A stretch of 64,000 nt of DNA, taken from positions 1,066,848 to 1,130,847 of the forward strand of contig KN805374.1 of assembly GCA_000818945.1 (NCBI GenBank), in the 5' to 3' direction. The DNA comes from Schizochytrium sp. CCTCC M209059. Its lineage: Eukaryota; Sar; Bigyra; Thraustochytrida; Thraustochytriidae. Below, in pieces: positions 1 to 10,462 of the stretch. The first letter of the stretch is position 1, and each line of letters begins with the position of its first letter. The notes below the pieces were generated by a model. That model ran no database searches. It was not told where the DNA came from and was given only the letters and a program-made list of their open reading frames with translations. Both the position numbers and the translations under genes were made by a program.

Positions 1-1001
1 CCTGTTCAAACTCTGTTCGTACTGTGACGCTGACGCAGAACTCGGAAGACGCATTGCGATACTGTCCTGACATTGAAGCGTTCGAAGCCAGCTGCGACCA
101 CGCGAGCTTGAAGAGCGCCGGAGTGGGGCTCGTCATGTTCGGGTATGCTTTCATCTTCATCTTTCTGCTTGCGCTTGCCAGAGTATGGTCACACAAGGTC
201 ATTCGTCTCTCGCAGCGCAAGTTTCTGCTCATCATGATCTTTGGCGCTTTCGTCGCACTCGCCGGGCCGCTTCTCTCTGCGAACCAACTCAGCAATGTTC
301 GCTGTGCTGCACTTCCGTGCTTCACGGCGGTGGGGTATGTTCTGCTGTTTGGACCTCTCTTTGTCAAGACGTGGCGAGTGAGCGTCCTCGTGAACAACTC
401 GAGGCTGCGCAGCAAGAAGGTGTCAAACTGGCGTCTGTATCGTCGTTTGGCAGCACTGATTGTCGTAACTGTCGGCTTGCTGGCGGTCATGCTTCTCGTG
501 GATCCTCCCAAGCCGCAGACGAGCTCGAAGCCGGTCGATGATGCGGATGGCAATGTGCACTTGGTTCCTTTCGAAACCTGTGCGGTCGAGTCGGGAACGC
601 TGGGAATGCTCGTGATTCTACTGCTCGGGCTTATGACGGCGTATGGCTGCTTCGTCTCGTATCAGATTCGCAACGTGAGCTCGGAACTCAGCGAGGCGCG
701 GTGGATCTTCTTGTCTGTGTACAATGGCGCGTTGCTCTCGATGGTCACGCTGGCTGTGGTGCTCGGCCTTGACCTAACGTACGCTGAGCTGCACCTGTTT
801 GCGAGTCTTGGCTCTGTACTAACGTGCATGGTCACAGTGTCGCTAATTATGGTTCCAAAGCTCATCAACATTTACAAGGACGTCAAGGGCGCCACTATGG
901 CGGGTACCACAAGTGGCCCTGGAGCAACGCTGAATGGGGGTACTTCTGCTGCAAGTGTCGCAAACGATAATGTGTCAAGTGTGCAACCCGCTGTCGGCTA
1001 G
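1..1001 (+). CDS. GABA-B-like (class C) receptor, 3' part, cut by window edge
   Basis: The frame is open from base 3 to the stop at 999-1001, so the gene begins left of the window. It encodes the seven-helix domain of a class C G-protein-coupled receptor: seven hydrophobic segments run between about bases 110 and 870, with a conserved Cys in the extracellular loop before helix 3 (LPCFTAVGY) and a basic second intracellular loop. Class C receptors bind amino-acid-like ligands through a separate extracellular domain, which here lies off-window. Bases 1-872 are, as far as read, identical to 5970-6841 of the downstream copy; after about base 888 the cytoplasmic tails differ completely. This copy has a Gly/Ala/Thr-rich tail. 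The frame is intact, so it could be expressed. The ligand cannot be inferred. Confidence 0.85.
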   Translation, partial: CSNSVRTVTLTQNSEDALRYCPDIEAFEASCDHASLKSAGVGLVMFGYAFIFIFLLALARVWSHKVIRLSQRKFLLIMIFGAFVALAGPLLSANQLSNVRCAALPCFTAVGYVLLFGPLFVKTWRVSVLVNNSRLRSKKVSNWRLYRRLAALIVVTVGLLAVMLLVDPPKPQTSSKPVDDADGNVHLVPFETCAVESGTLGMLVILLLGLMTAYGCFVSYQIRNVSSELSEARWIFLSVYNGALLSMVTLAVVLGLDLTYAELHLFASLGSVLTCMVTVSLIMVPKLINIYKDVKGATMAGTTSGPGATLNGGTSAASVANDNVSSVQPAVG

Positions 1002-2763
1002 GGCAAAGTCCTTGAGCCCCACTGATCATACTCATGTGATGCCAAATGCCAGTGATAGTTCTTGCGATCCGCTTGTCTAGCCTTCTGCTTGGAAGCTATC
1101 AGAGGTGCGACCGTTCTTGCTGATTCTACGCTCAGCGAGTTGGAGATCGAATGCAATGGCGGCTGTTCGAAGACTCTTTGCGAAAGAGCATGCGTAGGTG
1201 GCGCGTCTCGTCGATACGATCCCGAGATGCAAGCAAAAGCCGTTGACAAGTTCGAAGTTTCAGGAACGGTTGCGTCTATGGTTTTTGTTTCGTCTGATTG
1301 GTCTGCTATCTGCTTGGCCTATGTTTGGCCCACAGTGAAGACGACCTGCGGTCAAGAATATGAATCTACGTTGAATCGGCCGAGCTGTTCCCGTCTCGTG
1401 CAATCAAGGAAACAACATCTCTCAACTTTGAGCATAGCCTGCAAACCTTTACGGTTGTTGATGTGACCTTGAAACAACGTGAAGTGTTCGTTAAAGAGTA
1501 AATGTCTTTTTGGCGCTCGTCGTGGCCCTGATATGTATTCTGACAAGTAGCCATGCAGCCACGCACAAGGGGAGTTCGACGGAACTGGGTATTTGTCAAG
1601 ACTTGCTCAATGTGACCGATTGAATGAATGCCCCCCCCCTCTCCCCCTTCTTTCTCCTCTTCCACCTTCCACTTCGTTTCTTCCTCGTCCTGCCACTTCA
1701 TTCTTCCTTTGCTTCCTTGCTTCCGAGCGCTCCCTTTTGCGTCCTTTACCTTGATGTGGCCGCCGCGCTTCGGAATGTATCTTCGCCCAAGGTCGAGCCG
1801 TTCGTCCAGTCCGGCCGCGTCAGACCAGTGCCCCTCAACTTTGGGCGAAACGCGGTTCATTTTGAGGCTCATCAGCTTCGTTGACGTCCCGAGCGCAAGG
1901 CAATTGTTCTCGACCTGCTGATGACAGTGAAGGCGCCGCAAGAATCGTAGAAGTTGAAACGCTTGAACTCATGTGCCTACAACCGGACCCACGCAGAAAG
2001 CGCCGATTTGGAAGAGAAGAAATGGGCCATGAGACTTAAAGGCAAGCAAATGCGTTTCACAACCTCCACACTAGCACTGCAGGCCTCACTCAGACATCCG
2101 GGCCGGGCCAATCTCGGAGCGCTCATTGGGCCTAACAAGCAAATTGGAACAAGTGGAGGAGTGATAAATGAGGTGGGTTGTCGAAGGCTGGTGCGGTCGG
2201 TCGGAAAGACAAAAAGGTAGCCCGTCGAGAATCATTGACAGAGAAACACCTCGACAAAGGTCGCGGTTACAAGGATCGATACCCGTTTCAGTCGCGCGGA
2301 GAAGTGCTTTGCAGAGTACTTGCACTAGAACGTACGACGGTAAGAGGTGACGCGATGAAAATTTAATAGACGACTGAGCGGAAGTATGGATCCGTTCGCC
2401 GAGACTTATCAGGTAACAATTCTTTTTTGTTCGAACACCGAGTTGAGAGCCTCGCAAAGGGAGTCTCCTCCATTCTAGCATTCTGTCCGTTTGAAAAATC
2501 CATGTAAGATTTCACATGTCATGCAGGTTGGAGTGCGGTCGCAATCGGTTGACCACCAGTACACCACCTTAAGACAGGCTTCCAATTCATGCTTCTCGCG
2601 GAGCAAACACGCAACTGAGAGGAAATTTCTTCATGAATCAAAGAGAAAGAGGACAGTGAAGACGCCAACTCATCAAGGACTTCTTTGTACGTATCGGAAC
2701 GTGACGCAGCTTCTTGGCCGAGATGCTTCGTCGTGGATGGTTCGTATTAGCCCTGTCGCAGGT
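1002..2763. other. Spacer without recognised gene
   Basis: About 1.76 kb following the first receptor copy. A pyrimidine-rich run (C/T) lies at about 1628-1740. Short open frames occur on both strands but none shows a domain, a composition or a length that supports a gene. No RNA gene was recognised. Confidence 0.5.
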
Positions 2764-3045
2764 GGTGGATCTTCTTGTCTGTGTACAATAGCGCGTTGCT
2801 CTCGATGGTCACGCTGGCTGTGGTGCTCGGCCTTAACCTAACGTACGCTGAGCTGCACCTGTTTGCGAGTCTTGGCTCTGTACTAGCGTGCATGGTCACG
2901 GTGTCGCTAATTATGGTTTCAAAGCTCATCAACATTCACAAGGACGTCAAGTTTACCACGTTGACCGGAGACGCAACTACTGCGGCGAATCCCTCCTCAG
3001 CTGCGGGGCCCGTGTCGAGCGCGCGCGACTCCACAGCAAAGGTTG
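2764..3045 (+). pseudogene. Decayed fragment of GABA-B-like receptor (helices 6-7 and tail)
   Basis: Bases 2764 to about 3045 match 6669 to about 6950 of the complete receptor gene at roughly 95% by eye, starting abruptly inside helix 6. The match covers helices 6-7 and the start of the cytoplasmic tail, and the tail is of the same type as in the 4512-6970 gene, not of the first copy. The matching frame runs on to a stop at 3090-3092, but nothing upstream matches the other helices or the ligand-binding domain. It is best read as a truncated duplicate. A CAG sits at 2758-2760 just before the homology, so an orphan 3' exon is a weak alternative. Confidence 0.75.
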
Positions 3046-4511
3046 TTAGTATGTCGGAAACGTACCATGCAAAATGCTCTAAATTTAATTGAGATGACAC
3101 AATCAAATAGATCAGAATCGCTGGCTTTCATTGTTGGTGAAGTGATTGTTATTGCAAGTTGGGCCAAAGTCATCAACATTGCGCTTCTATAATGTTGAAG
3201 ACCTTTCTCCATCTAGCGAAAATATTGTCATACGTATCGTGCAGAAATTTTCAATCAAGCGCACCATAGGCTTCCATTTTTATTTAATAATATGAGCTTT
3301 GCAAAGCAAGTAGGCCTAGCCTAGAAAGAAGAACACTTGAAAGTACGAAATCTGCAAACGCAAGCTTGGGATAACAAGCCTCGATTCCTTTTGCACACCT
3401 CTGAGCATAGAAGAGCGTGTCGAAGCTCGGCATATGCTCTAAGCGTAGGTCTCTTGCCTTGATCAAGGGCTTTGATTTCTTAATGAGACGGGAATCTCAG
3501 CCTAGGCCTAAAGAGAGCAGCCAGACGCAAGTTTTCGGTATTCAAACTTGATTTCGCGCTTGTTTATCCTTTCGTCGTCATTTCATAGTCCCTAGCGCAG
3601 TGATCTGGCAACCGGACAAGTTCGCATCTCACAGGGATCTCCGAATCACGCTGCACTGCCCGAGAAAGTGCCGGCGGAGAAAGATGAAGCCGAGTCGCGC
3701 CGTCGTTCCGTCGACGCGGTAAGCGCAGAGGCGCCCACCCGGTCCGGCTCCGCCTCTGCAACGGACCTGTCGTGAGACGAGCCTTCCAGGCCATGCGTGC
3801 GTTTCGATCACTTTTCATGCGGAGCGTCTCCCTGCCCCTTCCCGCTCCAGGCTGCAGCGTTGCGCACGTTGCGCAGAACGGCAAGGACAGGAAGAAGCCG
3901 CAACGCAGCACGGAGTGAACGGTTGCACCACCGGCCCCGCGTGAGAAATTGGTGGGTGCTTCCGAGAGCGCAGCTGACAGTGAGACGAGCGACAGCGACG
4001 CTTGGCACGATCTTGGCCGTTTCGTGCCGCAGCTCGAGCAAGCAGAAGTTGGAACAATGTGAGCCAAGTGGGTGGTGGGTGCCAGTGGGTGGCGCAATGA
4101 GTTCGTGCTTCCATAGCGAGCACAAAGCTGGCCGTTCTGTAATTTCCAGCATTTGCGGACTCCGACAAGCAACGGATCAATTGGTCGACAGAGAGAAGTG
4201 AGAGAGCGGCTGGAGCCGTTGCTAGAGGCGGAGTCTCTCCCTTACTCGAATGAAGGACCGTGGCATTGGAGAAATCGGGAGCGAACCGATGTGGTAAACA
4301 AGTGATGAAATTGGGAATTGGCTCGAAATGTAAATCAACAGCAGAAGAAGAAGCTCTCTAACAATCACTCAACCTATCAGCAAACACTCAACTGCAACTG
4401 GGGAGGGAGTGGACGAATTGTCTCTCAACAGGTCTACCTTTGGCATGAGCGACATCTACATTTCCACGAACACGAAAGAACAAATAGAAGAGTCTCAATA
4501 AACTCAACAGA
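3046..4511. other. Spacer and probable promoter region of receptor gene
   Basis: About 1.47 kb. AT-rich to about 3560, then GC-rich to about 4250, directly upstream of the receptor gene starting at 4512. Short open frames on both strands look like chance frames in GC-rich DNA. No RNA gene or transposon was recognised. Confidence 0.5.
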
Positions 4512-6970
4512 ATGACACGCCACGGCTGGTTTGCTTTGGCAACGGCGCAGGTGATGCTGGTGGCAACTCGCGCAGACTTTGGCGACTGCGGAACAAACAG
4601 CTGCAACCAGTACATCTCTGACAGAGTCTGCATTGAAGACACCATCGGCGAAGACTCGCAAGCTCCGAGCGATGACTTTTACCGCGTCGGCGTCTTGCGA
4701 TCGCTTTCGTCTGGACCGGAATCTGACTTTGCCGCTATGTGTGCCTGGGAAAAAGCGCTCAGTGATGGTCTCATGTCTCGTGTTACCGATCTCGACATGC
4801 TCTGGATCGACACCGGATCGGGTCTTTCTGGTGGTGTGCAATCAGGCTTGTGCATGCGCGAGTCTGGTATAAACCTGGTTGTTGGACCATTGTACAGTAG
4901 TGTCGCGCAAGGCGCTTCCATCATCGGAACCATTTACGAGAAGAATGTTATTGGCACCACGTCCACGTCCCCTCTACTGAGCGACACTGACTCGTATGGC
5001 TACTTTTCGCGTGTCATCCCTTCCGATAACTACCAAGGCGCGATGCTCGCAGAATACGCTGTCAACACACAGGGCTGGATGAAGATCGCCACGCTCTCCA
5101 TCTCGTCCGAGGCGTACTTTGAAGGCATCACCAACGTCTTTGCGGAGACCGCGGTCTCACTCGGCGCACAAGTCACCAGCTACACCCTCACGAGTAGTTT
5201 TACAGCACGAGTAGTTTTACAGAATCGCAGATCTTCGAAGCTTTGCGCAAGATCAGAGCGTCGGGCATTCGCGTCGTCATGATCGCAATGGAGCCTGCGC
5301 GCGATGCCCTCGTCATCGCTAACGCTACAGGAATGCTCGACGAAGGCTGGGCGTGGCTCACTACGGAGTCGACGATCACCACCCTCTCGAGCAACCTGTG
5401 GGGTCTGCCAGAAGAAAAGCTGGTTGACATGGAGAAGCTTCTTCACGGCTTCATCGGCCTTGTGCCCTGGATGGACGTGGAAGGTCAGGCGCATCGGGAT
5501 TGGTTCTCCTGCGTGGATAGCCACTACGATGACACCACCGGCATGTTCGCCAACCTCGGCGCGATGCTGACAGCTGCGAACGGAAACTCTGTCGAAGATG
5601 GAAAGAGCAAAGCCAAGGACATGTGGAACGGGTATTACTACGATGCCATGATGCTCGCACTTCGTGCGCTTGATCCTCTGACGGCTTCCGAGCGTGCAAA
5701 CGCCACACGGATCCGTGAAGCAATCCGCGAAATGACTTACGATGGTACCTCGGGCGCCATTGCCCTCGACGCCGCTGGTGATCGTACCGTGGCGACCTAC
5801 GATATTATCAACATCTACAACGAAGCGCAGAACTCGGTCGGTACCATTGATGCGGGGACGCGTACAGTGACAACTTCTCAAGCCGAGATCTTTCCGGGCA
5901 ACACCACCACTGTTCCCGTCGACTTTGTTATGGCGTGCTCCAACGACGACTACGACATGACCGTGAGTGCCTGTTCAAACTCTGTTCGTACTGTGACGCT
6001 GACGCAGAACTCGGAAGACGCATTGCGATACTGTCCTGACATTGAAGCGTTCGAAGCCAGCTGCGACCACGCGAGCTTGAAGAGCGCCGGAGTGGGGCTC
6101 GTCATGTTCGGGTATGCTTTCATCTTCATCTTTCTGCTTGCGCTTGCCAGAGTATGGTCACACAAGGTCATTCGTCTCTCGCAGCGCAAGTTTCTGCTCA
6201 TCATGATCTTTGGCGCTTTCGTCGCACTCGCCGGGCCGCTTCTCTCTGCGAACCAACTCAGCAATGTTCGCTGTGCTGCACTTCCGTGCTTCACGGCGGT
6301 GGGGTATGTTCTGCTGTTTGGACCTCTCTTTGTCAAGACGTGGCGAGTGAGCGTCCTCGTGAACAACTCGAGGCTGCGCAGCAAGAAGGTGTCAAACTGG
6401 CGTCTGTATCGTCGTTTGGCAGCACTGATTGTCGTAACTGTCGGCTTGCTGGCGGTCATGCTTCTCGTGGATCCTCCCAAGCCGCAGACGAGCTCGAAGC
6501 CGGTCGATGATGCGGATGGCAATGTGCACTTGGTTCCTTTCGAAACCTGTGCGGTCGAGTCGGGAACGCTGGGAATGCTCGTGATTCTACTGCTCGGGCT
6601 TATGACGGCGTATGGCTGCTTCGTCTCGTATCAGATTCGCAACGTGAGCTCGGAACTCAGCGAGGCGCGGTGGATCTTCTTGTCTGTGTACAATGGCGCG
6701 TTGCTCTCGATGGTCACGCTGGCTGTGGTGCTCGGCCTTGACCTAACGTACGCTGAGCTGCACCTGTTTGCGAGTCTTGGCTCTGTACTAACGTGCATGG
6801 TCACAGTGTCGCTAATTATGGTTCCAAAGCTCATCAACATTCACAAGGACGTCAAGTTTACCACGTTGACCGGAGCCGGAACTACTGTGGTGAATCCCTC
6901 CTCAGCTGCGGTGCCCGTGTCGAGCGTGGCAAGTAATTCCACTAAGATTGCGACTGCGGCAGAATCTTGA
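4512..6970 (+). CDS. GABA-B-like (class C) receptor, interrupted by a 17-bp duplication
   Basis: Starts at ATG 4512 with a signal-peptide-like N-terminus, followed by a Cys-containing extracellular domain of the periplasmic-binding-protein type that class C receptors use for ligand binding (for instance VVGPLYSSVAQGASIIG and the later NATRIREAIREMTYDGTSG). A seven-helix domain follows from about 6080 to 6845, then a short Ser/Thr-rich tail. The first frame (4512-5282) and second frame (open through 5243-6970) differ. They meet at a 17-bp tandem duplication (5189-5205 = 5206-5222); without one copy a single frame of about 810 codons runs through both. Removal of a 29-nt GT-AG segment (5194-5222) would also restore the frame. 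So the gene is a disrupted allele, a micro-intron gene or an assembly error. Its 7TM part is identical to the copy at the left window edge. Confidence 0.85.
5189..5222 (+). repeat. 17-bp tandem duplication breaking the receptor frame
   Basis: The unit CACGAGTAGTTTTACAG occurs twice without spacer (5189-5205 and 5206-5222). 17 is not a multiple of three, and the two receptor frames change exactly here. Confidence 0.9.
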
Positions 6971-7120
6971 TCACTCTGGCTCACTCGTTCATTGATGGTT
7001 TCTTCTTTATAGTGACCAACGAAATTTGACCCATTGAGTGCGCAAGGGTAGATGACGGAAATGGAACAAACTGCAGGATACAAAATACAAAGAGAAATAA
7101 CAAAAAAACAACAACAACAC

Positions 7121-7126
7121 TTTATT
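7121..7126 (-). terminator. Polyadenylation signal of the EF-hand gene
   Basis: TTTATT on the plus strand is AATAAA on the minus strand, about 20 nt beyond the stop codon of the minus-strand gene ending at 7144. Confidence 0.5.
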
Positions 7127-7143
7127 CTTTTATAACGTCTAAT

Positions 7144-8208
7144 TTAGTCTGAGAGAGAGTTCGAGGATGAAGCGGAACGTGCGCGGAGCCGTTCCTGGCC
7201 TCGTCTTGCGGCACGAAGAGACATAACCTTGCGCTGACGAAGGCGTTTAAATTGTCGTACCTCGGATCCGCGACGAATATCGGTGATGTCGTCCCAGCGG
7301 AGGCCAAGCCAATCTGGAAGACCCGCTTCCATATAGGGCAACAATGTCACCATGAGAGCTACCGCGACGGAGGTAAAAATCTGATCAGGAACGCTCGCCA
7401 ATAAAGCCGCTAACGGCGTGAGCCTTGCAACAACGAAAAAGTCTTGCAGCATATGTTTCATCGGCTGCGCAAGCATAGGGAACACGATAATAACCAGCAG
7501 TATGCGCTTCGTCACGTCGAGCACAACATTGTGACAAAGGTCCTGACAAAGTGCGAGGAATTCTTCGCGGTCAAGCTTTTCATCCTCGTTGAAATCATAC
7601 TTTTTCATCACATTCAAGACATGTGCGCGTTTGGGGGGTGGCTTGCGTCCTCCCCAGGGAATGCGATTCAAATTATGATACAATAGTAGAACCCCTGCGT
7701 AGAGCTCGCCCGTGTCGATTGCCCCATTCCTGTCAATGTCGCATTCCTCGAAAGCTTGGTCCACCATTTCGAGAAACGTCTGGCTCGTCAAAAAATCGTT
7801 ACGCAGGCGCGCGAGCTCCGCTTCGCCTGCGCGTCGTCTCTCCCTGATGCGCTGCAACTGCTTGGACTGCATAACTTGATCGGTCCAGTTGTTCACCACG
7901 ATCATAGGCGTGACGGCTCTCTCCTTGAAGATTTTCATGAGCGAAGCACCATCGCGCGAGCCATCCGTTTTGCCGCTGCTGCTCTTTTGCCGCCGGCGAC
8001 GGTTGCGCCGTTTTCTCCTCGAACGTTCGAGGCCACCAGCTTCGCTTTCCTCGTCACCTTCCTCCTCGTCGTCGTCCTCATCCTCCTCGTCGTTGAGACT
8101 GTCCAAGTCGCTCTCGTCCTCGTCCCCATCCTCGAACTCGAGCTCCTCCTCCTGCCGGTCGTCGAGGTCGGGGTCAAACTCGAACTGGACGTGTCCTCGC
8201 TTACCCAT
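7144..8208 (-). CDS. Membrane-anchored EF-hand protein
   Basis: The first ATG of the frame is at 8208, giving about 354 residues. N-terminal third: acidic (runs of D/E), then a very basic stretch (RSRRKRRNRRRRQK). Two EF-hand loops follow at about residues 155 (DIDRNGAIDTGE) and 203 (DFNEDEKLDREE), then two hydrophobic, probably membrane-spanning segments (about 226-248 and 270-290) and a basic C-terminus. A calcium-responsive membrane protein is the likely role; no family name could be assigned. The first loop has canonical Ca ligands, the second is less regular. The frame stays open 5' of the ATG to a stop at 8803, through a 12-unit CAG tract and a pentanucleotide array, but contains no other ATG, so 8208 is preferred. 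An upstream exon or non-AUG start remains possible. Confidence 0.7.
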   Translation of the reverse strand: MGKRGHVQFEFDPDLDDRQEEELEFEDGDEDESDLDSLNDEEDEDDDEEEGDEESEAGGLERSRRKRRNRRRRQKSSSGKTDGSRDGASLMKIFKERAVTPMIVVNNWTDQVMQSKQLQRIRERRRAGEAELARLRNDFLTSQTFLEMVDQAFEECDIDRNGAIDTGELYAGVLLLYHNLNRIPWGGRKPPPKRAHVLNVMKKYDFNEDEKLDREEFLALCQDLCHNVVLDVTKRILLVIIVFPMLAQPMKHMLQDFFVVARLTPLAALLASVPDQIFTSVAVALMVTLLPYMEAGLPDWLGLRWDDITDIRRGSEVRQFKRLRQRKVMSLRAARRGQERLRARSASSSNSLSD

Positions 8209-8345
8209 GGTGAGTCGATCGCCTGCGTTGGTGCCGTCGCTCTTCTCGAGCGTAGCGTCGTCCTCCGGGCTTTCGACGTCGCTCGTCGCGAGCTCCCGCA
8301 GGCGCCAGAACTGCTCCTGCACGCGGCGACGCGTCGCGGCGAGGA

Positions 8346-8383
<38 letters not shown>

Positions 8384-9098
8384 CCTTCCTCCTCGCCCTG
8401 CTCGCTGCAGGTCTCCGCGCGGGTGCTGTCCGTGCGCGCGACGTCCTCGTTCGCGGGCTCCGCGTCCACCTCGTCCCCCTCGTGCGGCCCCTGCGAGGCG
8501 GCCTTCTCCGTGCCCTGCCGCGTCCGCGTCTGCGGCTTCCACGCGCCCGCCAGCCACCGCGCCGCGCCCGCGCCCGCGCCCGCGACGCAAGCAACGCAAG
8601 CGACGCAAGCCAAGCCAAGCCAAGCCAAGCCAAGCCAAGCCAAGCCAAGCCAAGCCAAGCCAAGCCTGCGCTGGAAACGGAGCCTCGGAGCTGCGAAGCC
8701 TCGAGCCGGGCGGATGTACGTATGTATATACGTACGCGGTTTACGCGCGGAGATGCATCGTGTGTGCGGGCCCGAGTGCCACAGTGTGCCGGATGGATAC
8801 CTTTAGGCCTAGCGGCAGGCACTGCAGGCAGGCTGAGGAAGGGCGCGTCGCCGCGGCGTGCGACGCGACGCGACGCGACGCGATGCGATGCGCTGGCCAT
8901 GGTGGGACGCGGGTACCGCCCGCACCGCGCAGGTGAGATAGTGCGAATCTAGTTCTCGGGCAGTCAGAGCCGGAAGACGACCAGGACGAGGTCGAGGACG
9001 ATAAAGACGGGGACGAGGGCGCGGGCGACGAGCGCGGCAGTGCCGGCTCTGCGAGGCGCGGCGCGTCGAGAGGCAGGGCTGGCGCGGAGGAGGACTCG
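8209..9098. other. Divergent promoter spacer with three short tandem repeats
   Basis: It separates the minus-strand EF-hand gene and the plus-strand PH-like gene. It holds (CTG)12 at 8347-8382, a CAAGC pentanucleotide array of about 12 units at 8606-8665, and a GCGAC-type pentanucleotide array at about 8860-8893. The long open frames here on both strands arise from these repeats and high GC. Confidence 0.6.
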
Positions 9099-10055
9099 AT
9101 GCAGTCCGCAGCGTGGCTCGCCGCGTCGTCGGCCAGAGGCGCGTACGCGAGCGTGGCCAAGAACGTGAACCAGACCGTCGAGGCGGTCCAGGGCTCGGCC
9201 GGCGCGGCGCCAAGCAGCGCGCCAGGGGTCGCGGCCGCGCGGCAGGCGACGTCGCGATGTGGCTGTCTTGAACGGGTCTATCACCTGGTCACCGATGCAG
9301 TGTACGTTTACTTTAAAAGGTCCTACGCTTGAGAGTCCGCCAAAACTGAGCCGTGTCTGACGCGTCGATCCTCTAATCCTTGCATGATTGCCCTCTTTTG
9401 ACAAAATAGAGGCCTGAGCTCACCAGAGGACAAACGTCGCCGTGATTTCGAGAAGAACCATTTGCCCATGCTAGAGGAGGGTATTTATGTAACACTTGTG
9501 GATTTTGACGAGCCCGAAAAGGTCTCGCTCATGGGATCCATGTCGAGATCTGTCTCTAGCTTCCTCGGCACAGGCCGAACGCCAAGCTCGGGTGGTGCCA
9601 AAGCAGGTACAGCTACTGGGGCACATCCTGCAAGTGGTAGTCAGGTTCTTGTGCGCCTCGTTCTTGCGGACGACGCAATTCGACTCGAATGGCAAACGCT
9701 GCAACAGCAGCAGAATCGTCCACTCCACGAGGGGGTCTTATCCCTGCGCACCGTGCAGGTCATGGATTGCTGCGGCGACGTAGAACTCCGCCTCCTTGAC
9801 CACCATGGCAAAGTTCTTCTCTCCGTAGAAATGAAAGCCTCGCAGGATAGGAATCTGTGGCACGCTGCGCTCAAGGAGGCCCAGGCTGTCTTTGCCCCTC
9901 AGCTCGAAGAGGAGGCTAGTCGCTCTCGGAGTATGTTTGACCGCCAGCAGCGATATCTCGAGCTTGAGCAGCGTAAGCGAGAGCGCGATCGCAAAAAACA
10001 GGCTCTCGGCTCTGTTGGTATGCAATTCACGGCTCAGGCCATGGCCAATCAGTAG
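9099..10055 (+). CDS. PH-like domain protein with C-terminal coiled coil, two exons
   Basis: Two exons, 9099-9301 and 9410-10055, give 282 residues. Exon 1 starts at ATG 9099 and encodes an Ala-rich helix (ASVAKNVNQTVEAVQG). Exon 2 continues in phase (SSPEDKRRDFEKNHLPM). Residues of about 85-215 look like a pleckstrin-homology-type beta barrel: alternating strands ending in a helix with a conserved Trp (NLWHAALKEAQAVF). A charged helical tail with many Arg/Lys/Glu follows. PH-like folds commonly bind phosphoinositides or peptides; the ligand is unknown here. A Ser/Gly-rich loop (about 108-125) is inserted between the first strands. An AATAAA signal lies 88 nt after the stop. The exon 1 start is the least certain part. 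Confidence 0.7.
9302..9409 (+). other. Spliceosomal intron, 108 nt
   Basis: Donor GTACGT at 9302, acceptor AAAATAG ending at 9409, and a branch-point-like CTAAT at about 9373. Removal joins the two exons in the same phase; without it the frame from 9099 stops at 9330-9332. Confidence 0.75.
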
Positions 10056-10142
10056 CAAGCCAGCTACTCAGCCAGCTACTCAGCCAGCCGGCCAACCGCC
10101 TCTCTTGTTTTCATTCGTTTCTTTCTAGTTCCGTACTGGAGG

Positions 10143-10148
10143 AATAAA
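10143..10148 (+). terminator. Polyadenylation signal of PH-like gene
   Basis: AATAAA 88 nt after the stop codon at 10055. Confidence 0.55.
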
Positions 10149-10462
10149 AGCCTCCTTACAAAGGCAAGCCAGCTGGCCTAGGCCTCTTCTGCATTTCTTG
10201 ATTCGTTGCAAATCGTCCCATGCACGTATATACGTATAGTATGCTGCAAATGTAGTAGCACTTTTTTTCTCCCTCAGAATTTTCAGACAGCCTGGCGAAC
10301 ACCAATTCCTATACCAACATGTAAAGCATCTCTTTCAGTATAAAGAAAAGCCTACGATGGACACTGCGAATTCGCCGCGCTCTTTGCTTCGGCCTCCTTC
10401 GTTTGTCTGCTGGCTTCCTATGCCTTTGCTCCTGTGTGAGTGTGTGTCTCTTTATTTGGTTT

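Noticed and set aside
1240..1275. tRNA-like T-loop sequence (GTTCGAAG)
   Set aside because: Flanking bases do not pair into a T-arm or acceptor stem.
7756..8952. Long plus-strand open frame opposite the EF-hand gene
   Set aside because: Antisense shadow of an acidic/basic gene plus CTG and CAAGC repeats; no domain and Arg/Leu-biased composition.
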